Positions 44,605-57,350 are shown, numbered from the stretch's first letter. The stretch: DNA of 64,000 nucleotides from Colocasia esculenta (GCA_014218235.1 CM024759.1:13098712-13162711), one strand, 5' to 3'. Notes: a model not told the origin generated them from the sequence alone. Made by a program: numbers and translations.

Positions 44605-46717
44605 TATAGCGGTCCTCGTCGTTCAAACCCGTTAACCTAATAACGAGCTTGATCTGACTCCGCCTCCCGTGAACGAGCCGAAGCCTTCAAGGGATACCAT
44701 ACACAAGTTCGTAGAAATAAAAAGGAAACAACTCAAATATATACAAGATTGCAATCTCACAAATATTTACATGAAATATACATAGCCATTTTCTCAACTG
44801 TAGCTAGACATAAGTACAACAACAACCTGGGGCATACCCTTAGGTGAACAGAAAAAGAAGATTACATTGCTGGTGGTGCAAACCCAACTCCGCTACAATG
44901 CGTCTCCGAACTAGAAGAAGGGTGAGAAGCCTCCTGCTCTCCCTCACTTGAAAGGAGTAGGGGTGAGCCTCACAAGTCACTGGCTCAGTAGGGAAACTCC
45001 CTCAAAATCCGAACAAAGCCAAACTCACAAGTACAGAAGCAAAAAGCTATGCTAGCAATTTATAGAACTATCTATGTAGGATATTAAAGTTGTAAATACT
45101 AATTACCACATGCTATTAACATAAATCAATCTTTAATAAATAAACGGAAAATCTCGTCTAGGTGTATGTGCTAAAGTAGGAAAACGCCACACTCAGGCCA
45201 CGAAGACTGGTTCGCGACACCAGCCACTGACCCGGACAAACCACATAGGACTACCTCTCAATCTCGCAGCCATGGACGAAAGGTCTAGCTGCCACTCCAC
45301 TAGAACAAGCCAAGAAACTGTGGAGACCAACCAACACCACTTTTGCAGACCACACTACCGCAGGCCCATACCTAGCACCTTTAGGGACTCCGGCCCGAGC
45401 TCCCTAAAGTGAGGCACTAGAAAATGGGACTAGCTGGGGCTCAGTACGTCTACTAGTGTTCGTAACCCCCAACCACGAGCACACTACAAGCGACAAACAC
45501 AAACTCTCACAAGTCGCTATCCCACTGTCATCTTTCCCTCAACTGGATGTACAACTCTACACAAGAGTGAGGGTGTCCAGGAAGATGACACAGACCTCAA
45601 TAGTACACAAGTACCGGGACAAGCCCCGAGCACTAACATGCCTGGCTCACACAAAACTTGGGGCTCCCAACTGAAGAGGTAACCACGGTAGGCGTCGTAC
45701 TACTCGTCACGCACACACAAACCATGTGAACACCGCTTAAACCACGGGAACAACACGTTCCTCAAAACTCCACAAGTGCCGATGCACCGCTTACCATTGC
45801 CATGCACAACAAATAATGATAATCTGATAATCATGTAACCATGCACAAGCCCATTGCCATCGGAATCCAGAATGCGATGGGGTCCACTGTCGCCTTCAAA
45901 ACGCGACGCCTCGATACCGCGCGTTCTGAAGAAGAACGCGACGGGTCAGGCTGTCGTGTTCAGAACAAGATAGGTAGGTCTGTCGCCTTCACAGACAGTG
46001 ACCTAAAACCGGGGTTCCATCTCTGGAATCCCCATGCAAACCATGCTGTCTATCATGAAATACCAATATTCATGCTCTAAGCATTACACTAGCATGGTAT
46101 CCACTGTCTACATCATGTAAGACAAGCTAAACATGCTAAACATACAATCCACAATGAGAAACAGGGCAGAATCTCCCTACCTTCACGAAGAACGCGAAGA
46201 ACGGCGAAGCCCCGGCATTTTCCCCGCTCCGTAGCACGTCCTCACGGCGAGAGCACGCCGAAAACTACACCAACACCTCAAATCGCCCAAAAATCCGCAA
46301 AATCTCCTCTCCCTGGCCAAACAGAGCTTGTTGGGCTCTATTTGGCTGACCTAGGTTAAAAGCACTTCGAAGTTAAGAATGTGACGTACCCTACCGTTGC
46401 GACCTGAACGCGACGTAGGAGGCCATCGCCTTCTCAAAGCCGACGTCAGCAAGCCGCCCAGTGCGCAACACGCGGCAGACATGCAGATGAAGACCCTCAA
46501 GAGGCAGTAACCAGAACGCGACACCCAGGACCATCACGTTCGGAACGTGACATCCAGCCTTGTTACGTTCACAAACAGTGAACCAATGGGTGCTTTGGGC
46601 CCAAACTGTCAGCCCACAAAGCCCCAAAATCTGCGTAGGCACCTGAAACACACACCACAGGCCACACACTGGCCTCCACAACCACTAAGCCATAATCCAA
46701 ACGGTCAATACGCTACA
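44605..46717 (-). repeat. 5' LTR of gypsy 1
   Basis: 2113 bp. On the element strand it begins TGTAGCG and ends CGCTATA, one change from the expected CGCTACA. It is homologous to the LTR of element Z over long parts (for example 45180-45600 with 52860-53330 in opposite orientation). It carries a near-perfect dyad GTCGCCTT-CAA-AACGCGAC at 45889-45907. Confidence 0.87.
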
Positions 46718-47566
46718 TTGACTGTGTGTAGAGGTGGACCTGCAGACATTAAATGCAAGGCAGATGATCAAACTCGTGAGGTCTTTTGTCAAATGGCTCA
46801 TACCTCTTTTTGCCTTCTATCTAAGTTTTCTTGCTGATAGCTTACTGTAAGACCTTTTTATCTGTCAGAGAAATGACAATATAAGAGTTTAGAAATTCAT
46901 TTGAATTCTCACTGGGCGCCAAAGGTATTTTGAAACATTTGAAGTGAGAGGCAATCGATGTCTTAAGGTAGTCGATGTTTAAGTTAAAAGACAATCGATG
47001 TTCAAATAGAGTTGATGCTTAAACGTAATCGATGTTCAAAGAGAGTTGATGTTTAAACATAATCAATGTTCAAACGTAATCGATGTTTAAGTGAAACATA
47101 ATCGATGTTTAAGATAATTGATGTTTTAAGGTAATCGATGTTCTAAATGAAATCGATGTTGAACCCAAATCGATGTTTAAGTGAAATCGATGTTTGAACG
47201 AAATCGATGTTCAACTGAAGTCAATGTTTAAGTGAAATCGATGTTGAACCGAAATCGATGTTTAAGTGAAATATGTTTGTAGAAATCGATGTTCAACTGA
47301 AGTCAATGTTTAAGTAAATTGTAATCGATGTGTTTGTATAGTAATCGATGTGGACTTTAAAAACAGTAATCAATGTGGCACTTAGTCAGTAATCGATATG
47401 CGTTGAACAACAATCGATTTAGCTTTTCATTGTAAATCATGAAACGATAGTGCCATAGTATGTTGTATTTATGAGGAAAACATGATATTAAATATATTCA
47501 TGATATTTAAGTTAATCATGAGTTTTTTTATCACAAAAAAGGATAAAATATAAGAGTGGTTCAACA
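46718..47566 (-). repeat. LTR X, inverted partial copy
   Basis: Reverse complement of about 47842-48777. Its outer end (ggttcaaca at 47558-47566) is complete, followed by gypsy 2 sequence (tgttattg). Its inner end is cut exactly where the gypsy 1 5' LTR begins, with ttgac at the junction. Gypsy 1 therefore inserted into this LTR. Confidence 0.85.
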
Positions 47567-47841
47567 TGTTATTGTAGGCAAACTCCATCATACCTAGGTG
47601 ATAGGTATGATGCTCCCAACTGCCTCCTCATACCAAACAACAAATTCATAACATGTTTTCAATTGTCTGGATAGTCCTTTCAGTATGTCCATCTGTCTGG
47701 GGATGATATGCTGAGCTGTACCTCAACTCGGTGCCAACTACTCGTTCTAGACTTCTCCAAAAACCAGATGTGAATCTCAGATCCCTATCTGAAACAATTG
47801 CCACTAGGATACCATGCAAAGGTACATTCCTATCCACATAT
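47567..47841 (-). pseudogene. Gypsy 2 integrase fragment between the two LTR X copies
   Basis: Integrase core: IVSDRDLRFTSGFW and TDGHTERTIQTIEN (Asp and Glu kept). It is homologous to gypsy 1 at about 40460-40730, so this is a second element of the same group, here only 275 bp between two LTR insertions. Confidence 0.88.
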
Positions 47842-49803
47842 TGTTGAACCACTCTTATATTTTATCCTTTATTTTTGTGATAACAAAACTCATGATTAAC
47901 TTAAATATCATGAATATATTTAATATCATGTTTTTCTTGTAAATACAACATACTATGGCACTATCGTTTCATGATTTGCCTAAGTCTACATCGACTACTA
48001 TTGAAAGTCCACATCGATTACTGTTTTTAAAATCCACATCGATTACTATACAAACACATCGATTACTATTTTTAAAGTCCACATCGATCCCATTCAAAAC
48101 ATCGATTTCAGTTGAACATCGATTTCATTCAAACATTGATTTCAACATCAACTTCAGTTAAACATCGACTCCACTTAAACATTAATTTCGTCTCAAACAT
48201 CAATTTCAGTTCAACAACGATTTGACTTAGAACATAGATTTCACTTGAACATCGACTTCAGTCAAACATCGACTTCAGTTGAACATCAATTTTATTAGAA
48301 CATCGATTTCACTCAAACATAGACTTCATTCAAATATCAATTACATACATGGATTACATTGAAACACCGACTTCATTTGAACATCGATTACGTTTAAACA
48401 TCGACTCTCTTAGAACATCGCTTACGTTTAAACATCAACTCTATTTGAACATCGATTGTCTTTTAACTTAAAACATCGAATACCTTAAGACATTGATTGC
48501 CTCACATTTCAAATGTTTTCAAAATATCTTTGGCACCCAAATGAAAGTTCAAATGTACTTCATATAGTTAACTTATTATTTCTCTGACTGAAGATCTTTT
48601 TGCCTGTTTCATAGGACCTGTAACAAAAGAAAAACACCTACATTCTATTCCTAGCTATCTGCAGGAAAACATGGATAGAAGACAAAAAGAGGTATGAGCC
48701 ATTTGACAAAAGACTTCACGAGTCTGATCATCTGCCTTGCATTTAATGTATGCAGGTCCACCTCTACACATAGTCAACATCTTGGACCTGCTGCTGACAT
48801 TCTTGGAAGTACACACCAGTTGTAACATCCTCTCTCATTCCAAGTAGCCAGTAGGCATAAGAAGGAAGCCGTTAGACTCAAAGGAAAGAAGATGAAGAAG
48901 AAGATGAGCAATGGATCAAAGAACTCCAACAGCCATCTGTCAACGGATCTGTTCAAAGCTACTCCATAAAAGGGAGAAGCAAAAAGAAAAAGCATAACAA
49001 GAGAAGAAACCTGAAGATCATTCAAGAGTGTACATCCAATGAACATCCAACTCCATACACACTCAAGCAAGAAAGGAAGAGAGCTCAAGCCTATTCAAGC
49101 TGAAGCATTCAAAGCCGTCTTCCTTCTTCCTTATTCTCTCTCTGTGTCTCTGTGTATTTGAAAGAGAGAGCTGGGGGTTTAGCCTAAGAAGAGTCTTGTC
49201 CTATAAATTCTTTCCTTCTTAGGCTCAGTCTTAGATCAAGCATTTCATTGTTTATATAGAGCTTGACCTAGGGGCTTCAGGTCTTAGCTTCTGTGTTCAG
49301 AAGTGTCCATCTTCCTGTGTGAAGGGAAGGCCAACGGGGTGCTGGTGGTTTATATCCAATTGTGGGACTGTACACAGTGTTCCCCTTGTGTTAAGGGAAG
49401 ACCTGCTAGAGTGTGTACCAGTGAGTTGCTTCTTAGCTCGTAAAAGAAGCACCTGGCTGAGGTGAAATAGTGGGCTGCCTTCTTGCCCGAGAAAGAGAAG
49501 AAGACCAGCAGGGGCTGGGTGTTGTATGTCCTAAAGGGGGACTGTACCCTTGGTTAGTGAAATCCCAAGAGTTTGCTTGGGGACTGGACGTAGGACTCCT
49601 GATTGATAGGAGGTCTGAACCAGGATAAATTTTTGTATTCTTGTGTGATTGTTTAAATCTGCTTTTGCACTGCTTTCTATCTCCACACACAAATACATTT
49701 ACTAACCGAAGTTTTCAAGTGGTGATTTTTGTGCATTTCTATAGCTATCCTATTCAACCCCCCCTCTAGGTTAGTCTTGCTGCCAACCAAAAGTGGGCCA
49801 ACA
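47842..49803 (+). repeat. LTR X, complete solo LTR with 5-bp target duplication
   Basis: 1962 bp, TGTTGAACC...GGGCCAACA, flanked by catat at 47837-47841 and 49804-49808; the gypsy 2 integrase frame continues on both sides. The 3' end has ctattcaaccccccctctagg and a gaaccaggataaat segment resembling the Sirevirus LTRs at left, so it belongs to a related copia family. Degenerate repeats of about 15-17 bp on acatcgattnca fill 47990-48500. There is no internal region, so it is a solo LTR. Confidence 0.9.
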
Positions 49804-49808
49804 CATAT

Positions 49809-51346
49809 AACCTGGCCAACCTATCTACTGTCCATGACATACTGATTGCTAATAATCTACACACTTTGGTCAATCTATCAACAAATACCCAAATGCCATT
49901 ATGTCCTGACGCTATCCTGGGCAACCCTACCACATAATCCACAGTGATGTCGTCCTATTTCCATTGTGGAATCGACAATGGTTGTAGCAATCCTCCCAGC
50001 CTTTGATGTTATGCTTTTACCTGCTGACAAATCAGACACCTGTTGATAAACTCTACTATTTCTCTCTTCATATGCGGCCACCAGAAATGCTTTTTCAAAC
50101 CTTGATACATCTTTGTGCTACCTGGATGGATGGAATATCTAGATCTGTATGCCTCTTCCAATACTTTTTGCTTTACCTCTACTTCTGCTGGGACATATAA
50201 TCTGCCTCTGAAACTTACCACACAATCATTATCAATAGTGACACATTCCATCTTTACAATTTCTGTTAAGCTTTCATCTGTTCTTTATGCTTCTACTATT
50301 TGCCAATATATGGATGGTTTTATTTGCACTGCTGGCTAACACTGCTTGCCGCTGACTGTTGGGTATATACAAAGAATTCTCGGCCACATCTTCATACAAT
50401 TTCCACTCTCTTATCATCATCTGGCTTAATACTACTTTCCTGCTTAGTGCATCTGTAACCACATTTGCTTTACCTGGATGATAGGCTAATCTGAAGTCAT
50501 AATCTTTTAAGTACTCCATCCACCTACGCTGCCTGAGAGAGAAAATGTATTTCAAACTCTTATGATCAGTAAAATTTTCAAATCTTTCACCATACAGGTG
50601 GTGCCTCCACAATTTCAGAGCAAAAACCACTGCTGCCAATTCCAAATCATGAGTAGGATAATTCTCTTCATGTCGCTTCAATTGCTTAGATGCATAGGCC
50701 ACAACCTTACCATGCTGCATTAATACCGCACCAAGTCCTCTCCTAGAAGCATCTGCATATAGTACAAACCCTCTACTGCCTGATGGTAATACCAATACCG
50801 ATGTTGTAGTGAGTCTTCTCTTTAATTCCATAAAGCTTTTACGACAATCGGTTAACCACACAAACGGGGCTCCCTTCCAGGTTAATCTTGTCATGGGCAC
50901 TGCAATATTTGAGAAGTCTTGAATAAAACATATGTAGTATCCTTTCAACCCAATAAAACTTCTAATTTCTGTAATGGTCTTCGGTTCCTTCCATTTCATG
51001 ACTGCTTCCACTTTGGCTGAATCTACTGCCACACCTTCTGCTAAGATCACATGACCCAAAAACTGAATTTCTCGCAACCAGAACTCACATTTACTTAGTT
51101 TAGCATACAATTGATGTTCTCTTAAAGTTTGCAAAGTAATCTTCAAGTGCATTGCATGCTCTTCCTATGTTGCTGAATACACCAGTATATCATCTATGAA
51201 AACCACAATAAACTTGTCTAAATATAGATGAAATATTCTGTTCATCAGATTCATGAAGGCTGTCGGTGCATTAGTCAACCCAAATGGCATAACCACGAAC
51301 TCATAGTTTCCATACCTTGTCCTAAATACTGTCTTGTCAATATCTT
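49809..51346 (-). pseudogene. Gypsy 2 integrase start, RNase H and RT end
   Basis: Continuation of the fragment at 47567-47841. Integrase finger (MKREIVEFINRCLICQQVKA), RNase H (LYADASRRGLGAVLMQHGK, YHPGKANVVTDALSRK) and the RT palm and thumb, with FIDDILVYS near 51170-51200 and HVILAEGVAVDSAKVEAV. The longest open frame is 50274-51152. RT is cut at 51347 by the LTR of element Z. Gag, protease and the RT start must lie beyond Z or be lost. Confidence 0.9.
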
Positions 51347-54300
51347 TGTAATGTCGTGATCGTTTGGATCCTTGTTTAGTGGTTCTGGTGTGGTGCTCAT
51401 GACCAATGTGGGGTCAGAAAGCCTTGTTTGTGGCCTACGTGCCTTGTGTGGGTGTTGTGGGTCGGAAATCCAGACCCATATGACCTGCAAATTTTCTGGT
51501 GAAAAAGGCGACGGGGTATGTTGTCGCGTTTTGAACGCGACGGCTTTAGTGGTCGCGTTCTTCATATTGGCTATCAGATCGCCTGTGGTATTGATCTTGA
51601 ACGCGTCGGGATGGTACGTTGTGATTTGAGAATGCGACGGTTGCCTATGTCACATTTTAGGAACTTCCTTTCTGGTGAGGTTTCTGATTGGAGATGGCTA
51701 GGTGTGTCGAATTTAATATGTTTTAATCGTGACATATGCCTTCATCGCAATTTGATCATGGCATTTAATGCTATGTTTCGGCCAAATAGAGTAGAGGAGC
51801 TCTGTCTGGTGGTGGGGGAGGCTGTTGTGGCGTCTCCTGGGCAATTTCGGCTCGATGGTGGTTCGTGCGGCGCGGGTCCCACGTGAGGAGGGCGTCCAGA
51901 GCGTGGACTGGCCGACGGTGCAGTGTTTCTTGCATTCTGTGGGTTCTTCGAGTTGGTAGGGAGACTTCCCTTGTGCTTTCATTTGATTTAAATGTTTTGG
52001 AGCTTAGTAAATCATGCTTTGGCAGTGTATGGTAGTATAACATGACTTTCAATGAACAGTATGATCGTTTAACTTGTATGTGGAATGGTTTCTGGGAAGA
52101 GTTAGGGGTTCAGCCATTTTCCTGATAAGGCGACATATTGAACCGTCATGTTTATGTGAGAATGCGATGGGATAGTCTATCGTATTTCTCTTCCTTGTTA
52201 CCGATTGGTGTAAACGCGACAATGCGGTCTGTCACATTTTACTCTCCGATTGTTGGTGTTGCATCGATTGGCTTGTAGATGACGTATTAGGCCGTCGCGA
52301 CTATGTCGCGGCACTAGGCCTTGTCACATTCTACTTGTAATTATGACCATTGGGGTCGTCGCGATTTGATAGGCGATGTCTGTGTCCGTCATGATTCAAC
52401 TTTCGAAGTGTGTTTTTGGTGGTTGGGATGTGATGGTCCTGTGTGGACCTACCCTTGGTTTATAGTATAGTTTATATGTGTTTGAGTTGACTAGTGTCAG
52501 TAAAGCATGTTATAGGGTTAATGGTTGGGTATGGTTAGTTAGAGGATTATGATTATGTTATTTATGTTAACCATGTTAGTTATGTTGAGCATTTGTGGTG
52601 ATTGTGTTAAGTATGTTTAGGTTGTTAAGTAGGTGATTATGATAAGGTTTAGTAGATTACAAGCATATCGGTTCGTGGCTATGTGCATCATGGTGTGTTG
52701 TTGCTATGGAGGTCATGTGATGACTAATGACAAGCAAGTTTAATGTGAATTATCATGACTTATGAATGTAAGTTTTATTATGTTAAATATGCGTCGTGGT
52801 TTGTGTGATTGCCGAGTTTGGTGGTCCGGCGCCTATTCTGGAATGCCTCTCTAGTCTGGTACCCCAGGTTCTTTGTGAGCCAGACACATTATGTTTGTTG
52901 TGTACGGGGTTTGTCCCAGTACTATGTGTACCATTGAGGTCTGTGTCATCTTCCTAGACACCCTCACTCCTGTGTTTGAGTTGTATATCTGGCGGAAGGA
53001 AAGACGGCAATAGGCAGGGACTCGTGTTTGTGGGTGTGGCATCGCTTGTAGCGCGCTCGTGGTTGGGGGTACGGACACCAGTAGATGTATTGGGCCCCAG
53101 CTAGTCCTGTGTTTCCAGTGCCTCACTTTAGGGAGCTTAGGCCAGAGTCCCTAAAGATGCCAAGCATGGGCCTGCAACAGTGTAGCTTGTAGGTGTAGTG
53201 TTGGTTGGTTTCCACAGTTCTTGACTTTCACTGTTTGTTTGTAGAGTGGCAGCTGGACCTTTCGTCCTGGACTGTGAGGCTGAGAGGTAGTTCTTGTGTT
53301 GTGTTGTCCGAGTTGGATACTGACATCGTGAACCAGTAGTCTTTACCCGCATGACGACGTCGTTCCTTCCGATTCAAGGTTTGCCAGTAGTTGCGGTTTC
53401 TATTCGTTTGTGGTGTGCCCTTGCTAGTGGCACAGTTGAGCTTGTGGTTTAGTGGCGGTACCTTGTGGCTGTAGGCTTGTACCCTTCGTAGGTTGCTGGT
53501 TGTTGTGGCACCTTGTGTGCTGATGTTTTCAGGTTGTGTGGTGGAGCTATGCTCCGTGGAGGTCATGTTGTGTGACCTTCCGCTTGTGGTGTTTTACCCT
53601 TTGTGGGTAGTTCTCCAATGAGTTTGTTACCCTAGGTTGTAGGGTGGGCTGATCCTTGTGGTTAGTCCCATTTCCCCTTCGTTAGTGGTTGGCCTGTGGT
53701 TTACTCGTTGGTTACTGTGGGGGACTGACTCCCTGTTGTCAGTCTCGTTACGTATGATCATGGTTGGCCTATATGGCCCGTAGCCTGGTGGTTTCAGTTT
53801 CTTTGGTGGACTGGTGTTTCCACACTAGTCTTGTTGTTTCTTTTACTTTATGTGAGCAATGTTGGTTAGTTGGTTTATGTTTAGTGGCAGTTTATTTATG
53901 TTGATTGCTAGCACATTTTACTACACTCGTTCTTTTGTTAGTGCTGCCAGTGAGACCCATAGTGGTCGAGGTCTCGTTTCCTTCGTTGTGCTGTTAGTTG
54001 GTGTTGTTTTTGGGAGGTCCTTGCTGAGCCTGTGATTTGTTGAAGCTCACTCCCTTATAGTTCTTTTCAGGTGTTAGCCATGTGGTTGGCTTGCAATAGA
54101 ATTGTGGTAGACTTGTACCACCAACAGTTGAGTTCTAGTTGTTGTTGTGTGAGCTTGTGCTCCCTCGGGATATGCCCCAGGTAGTTGTACTTTTCTCTTT
54201 GACATGTAATAATGTATTGGAACAATGTAATTTGTTGTAAATGAATATGAGAACATGTACTTTCTTGTATCTTATATTCTTGTGGTTGTCTTTTATATAT

Positions 54301-54410
54301 TCTTACTGGACACTTGTGCGAGTTATCACTTGCGAGATTTTGGTCTGATTGCGGGAGGCGGGTCTAGGTATGGAGCCTTATTGGGCAAAAATACCCAGGG
54401 TCGCATTAGT
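51347..54410 (+). repeat. 5' LTR of element Z
   Basis: About 3064 bp. It begins TGTAATGTCG and ends near GGTCGCATTA, just before the primer site. It carries perfect dyads GTCGCGTT-TTG-AACGCGAC (51523-51541) and CGCGAC-TAT-GTCGCG (52296-52310) among many decayed CGCGAC words. ORFs inside it (for example 51518-51886) are not supported. Confidence 0.78.
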
Positions 54411-54422
54411 TGGTCTCAGAGC
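54411..54422 (+). promoter_or_regulatory. Primer-binding site of element Z
   Basis: TGGTCTCAGAGC, one base from the tRNA-iMet complement TGGTATCAGAGC, at the end of the 5' LTR. Confidence 0.75.
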
Positions 54423-57224
54423 ATGGTCCAATTAAAATATGAAAAGACGTTAAAGTTACAAAGTCCCAAAACATGGTTTAATGTCCATTGATGGTAGTAA
54501 GCCTGTGGTTTTACATGGTTTTCACACATGTTTTTGGTGTGTAAAATTGCGTGTATGTGTTGGTGAGTTTGGCAGTTACTAAGGGGTTGCTAAGAATTGG
54601 TGTGGTTAGTAGTGGTACAACTTATATGGGTATATCAGTATGTCAGTTTGTTGTAGTAACGTGTAGTTGTTTAAAGGTTCTCAGTTAGAACGATTGAAGG
54701 AATTATAGTAGAGATTTTTGAAGTATTTGTTGTTGGTATTAATAAATGTTGAATATTAAGTCAGAAGGTAGAATGGCCAGAGTTTCGAGAAATAAAGGAG
54801 ATGATATGAATAGAAATGGTTTTTAGATAATGTACAGCTAAACAGAAGAGTACGTTGTAGCAATGAGTTTGAGAACAAGGTTGTTAACGAGGTAGCAGTG
54901 TCAGGCAGTTCGATATGGGAATTAGTGAAAGCAGGTACATATATTAACTGTTGTGAATTGATTTGGTAAGCAGTGAAAGTAAATTCAGTGGTGTGATTTA
55001 GCAGAGGTAAATTTGTTTTCTGAGATGGATATGATTTAGTGCAATAAAAGTGTTTTAGTGAAATAGAGAATCAGTAGAGACATGTATATGGCAATGCTTG
55101 TGTATATGTGTAGAATGAATTTGTTGTGGAGGTAACAGTGTTATGTTGAAGGTTGTCAGATGTAAAGTATTTGATATGTTTAAGATTTGTGTTAGTAAAT
55201 ATTGAGAAGTGATTCAAGCAATAATGTGGTTAGTGGTATGAAAGATTTTAGATGATTAAGTGGTTTAGATCAGCTTCATATAAGGTATTAATGAACAGAG
55301 GAGTAGTGATTTGTGGCAATGTGACTAAGTATGTTTTATAATCAGAGATGTTTGTTAGTATCAAAAGGATTTGTTTAGAATTGTGAAAAGTGCAGGAATG
55401 AGAATTATTGATTAAAGAAAGAGCGAGTGAATAGGCTGTTGAGTTGGAACAAATTTTTGAGACTAGTTACGGATCAGTAATGGGTAAGCAAATGGCAGTT
55501 CTGAATGGCAGATTGTTGTTATTAGCTGAAGTGTTTGTTATATGTTGCAGTGTTGCAATGAGATTTAGTAATGTTCTGCAAAAATGTTCAGTGTGTTATA
55601 ATAGTTGAGGCAACGAATTGGCATAAAGTTAGGTAAGTGAGGTCAGTGTTATTTTGAGTAAGTTTTAGAGATTTAGCAGGATCAGATCAGAGGTCAAGAA
55701 AGATGTTTCGACTCTCGAGAATTTGAGATTAAGATTTTCCATAAAGAAAGTGAATGGAGAAGATTGATTCAGGAAAGAGAAGGAATGAGAAATACAAGGT
55801 TGTCAGTATTAATAACAGTGTTATGGAAATAATGGTTCCAGTGAAGAAGAATAGAGATATGGTAGTAAGGTACCTTAAAGGTAGAAGAAGGAATATGAGA
55901 TTCATAGAGATTGTTTAATTCAGTTGAATAAAGTTCAATTGAATAGTGCAGATTTGTGTAATGAAAGAGAGAAGAATAGAATGTTTTAAGGAACCAATAC
56001 TAAGAATTTTGGGAATTTTCAGTATCTCAGTCAAGAATTTATGTATGGTAAAAGAACAGTTAAAGGATTTTGCTTAGATAACTGATGATGGCAGTGATCA
56101 GAAGGCGTATTTATGGTCAGTTAGTGTTCTATCTAATAGAAAGAGAGGATTAAAGAATGATCAGCAGAATGTCAGGTAATATGAAAGGGGCAATCATGGC
56201 AATCAGTTACAAACAAAAATTTGCAAGGTAAAGGAATACGACAGTTATGAGCTAAAGGAATTGAGCAGGGATAAAGTACAAGTGGTTTATGTAAGTGAAA
56301 GCAAATTTCAGCCAGTATGAGAATTAATAGGAGTCAGTTGAGAATCAGTTAAGTAAGCAGAGTCAGAAGGTTCTGAAATTTGTCATGCAGAGTCCAGAAA
56401 ATTATAATTAATTGAGTACATGATGAGTTAGTAAAATTCACAACGGAATGTGTATGGTATTTTTTGGGTAGTTTAGTTCAGTAATCAGAGAAGTGTAGAA
56501 TGGCAGTATTATAGTAATGTTGGTTGAGTATAAGTCTTGAAACAGATGGCAGACATTGAAATACGAGAGAGTTGTATCGAAAGATCAGAGGCTTAGTTTG
56601 ATTTATGGATTAGAGCACAGGAATTGCAGTAATAAAGATTTGGTTAATTAAATGAGAGTTTGATTTCAGATTAATATGTCAGTTATTGGTAATGCGTCAA
56701 GTATAGGAGCAGTTTGGGGCAGAGAATTGTTACAGAATGGAAATGGGTATGTCAGATAAATGGATCAGTGAATGGATTGAAAGCCATATATGTTAATAAA
56801 AGGTAAGCAATCTTGAGGTAGAATTACAGTTAAGTTAGTACCAAGAAAGGATGTATTAGAAGGTGGTTTAATATGGCAGAATAATCAGAGGCAATGGTTT
56901 ATTATAAAGGATTTCTAGCAAGTAAGATGGCACAAAAAGGATATTGCAAACACAGCCAGGAAAATGTGGAAGCAGGTTGAGTCCAAGGAGATGAAGCGCC
57001 TACAACAAAATAGTATTGCTTAAGCTATGAAAGAAAGTGAAACAGGAAGTGAATAGTAAACAATTGATTGATACACGCAAAATAGAAAGTTTGAAGAACA
57101 ATATGAAGATAAAGTGTATCCTACTTATTCTGTGTATGGCTTTATTTCTTTTTAGGTGATAATCTAGCCTGTGATGGTTTCTCTTCGAATGTCGAGGATG
57201 ACATTTCTTTTTAGGTGATAGTAG
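54423..57224 (+). other. Internal region of element Z, no gene
   Basis: 2.8 kb, A/G/T-rich on this strand and poor in C. No ORF of 100 codons and no retroelement motif in any frame. It ends in two polypurine-like tracts (tttctttttaggtgata at about 57145-57161 and 57206-57222). The same sequence, inverted, is at 58301-59374. Confidence 0.75.
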
Positions 57225-57350
57225 TGTAACATCGCGATCGTTCAGATCCGTGTTTAGTGGTTTTGGTGTGGTGCTCATGACCAATGTGGGGTCATAGAGC
57301 CTTGTTTGTAGCCTTTGTTCCTTGTGTGGGTGTTGTGGGCCGGAAATCTG
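57225..57350 (+). repeat. 3' LTR of Z, first 126 bp
   Basis: Begins TGTAACATCGCG and follows the 5' LTR for about 120 bp, then breaks within ggccggaaatct and joins the inverted LTR. Confidence 0.8.

Larger units (their letters stand above)
39226..46717 (-). mobile_element. Gypsy 1: Tekay/Del-like chromovirus, degenerate
   Basis: Minus-strand gypsy element: 5' LTR 44605-46717, primer site, gag, protease, RT, RNase H, integrase, doubled polypurine tract, 3' LTR remnant 39226-39716. RT and RNase H wording (MTRLTRKGVPFVW, YHLGRANVVADALSRK) fits the Tekay/Del group. The 3' LTR is cut by the Tat element. The flank right of the 5' LTR is ttgac (46718-46722), inside the inverted LTR X. Confidence 0.88.
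51347..57350 (+). mobile_element. Element Z: large non-coding gypsy derivative
   Basis: 5' LTR 51347-54410, primer site at 54411, 2.8 kb internal region with no gene, doubled polypurine tract, and the first 126 bp of the 3' LTR (57225-57350). LTR ends, primer site and polypurine tract match gypsy 1, so it looks like a non-autonomous relative that used Tekay-type proteins. The 3' LTR is cut and joined to an inverted copy. A possible target duplication atctt precedes 51347. Confidence 0.75.

Noticed and set aside
47842..49803. LTR X as an AT-rich MITE
   Set aside because: TG...CA ends, 5-bp target duplication, 1.96 kb length and similarity of its 3' end to copia LTRs fit a solo LTR; no terminal inverted repeats of a DNA transposon.
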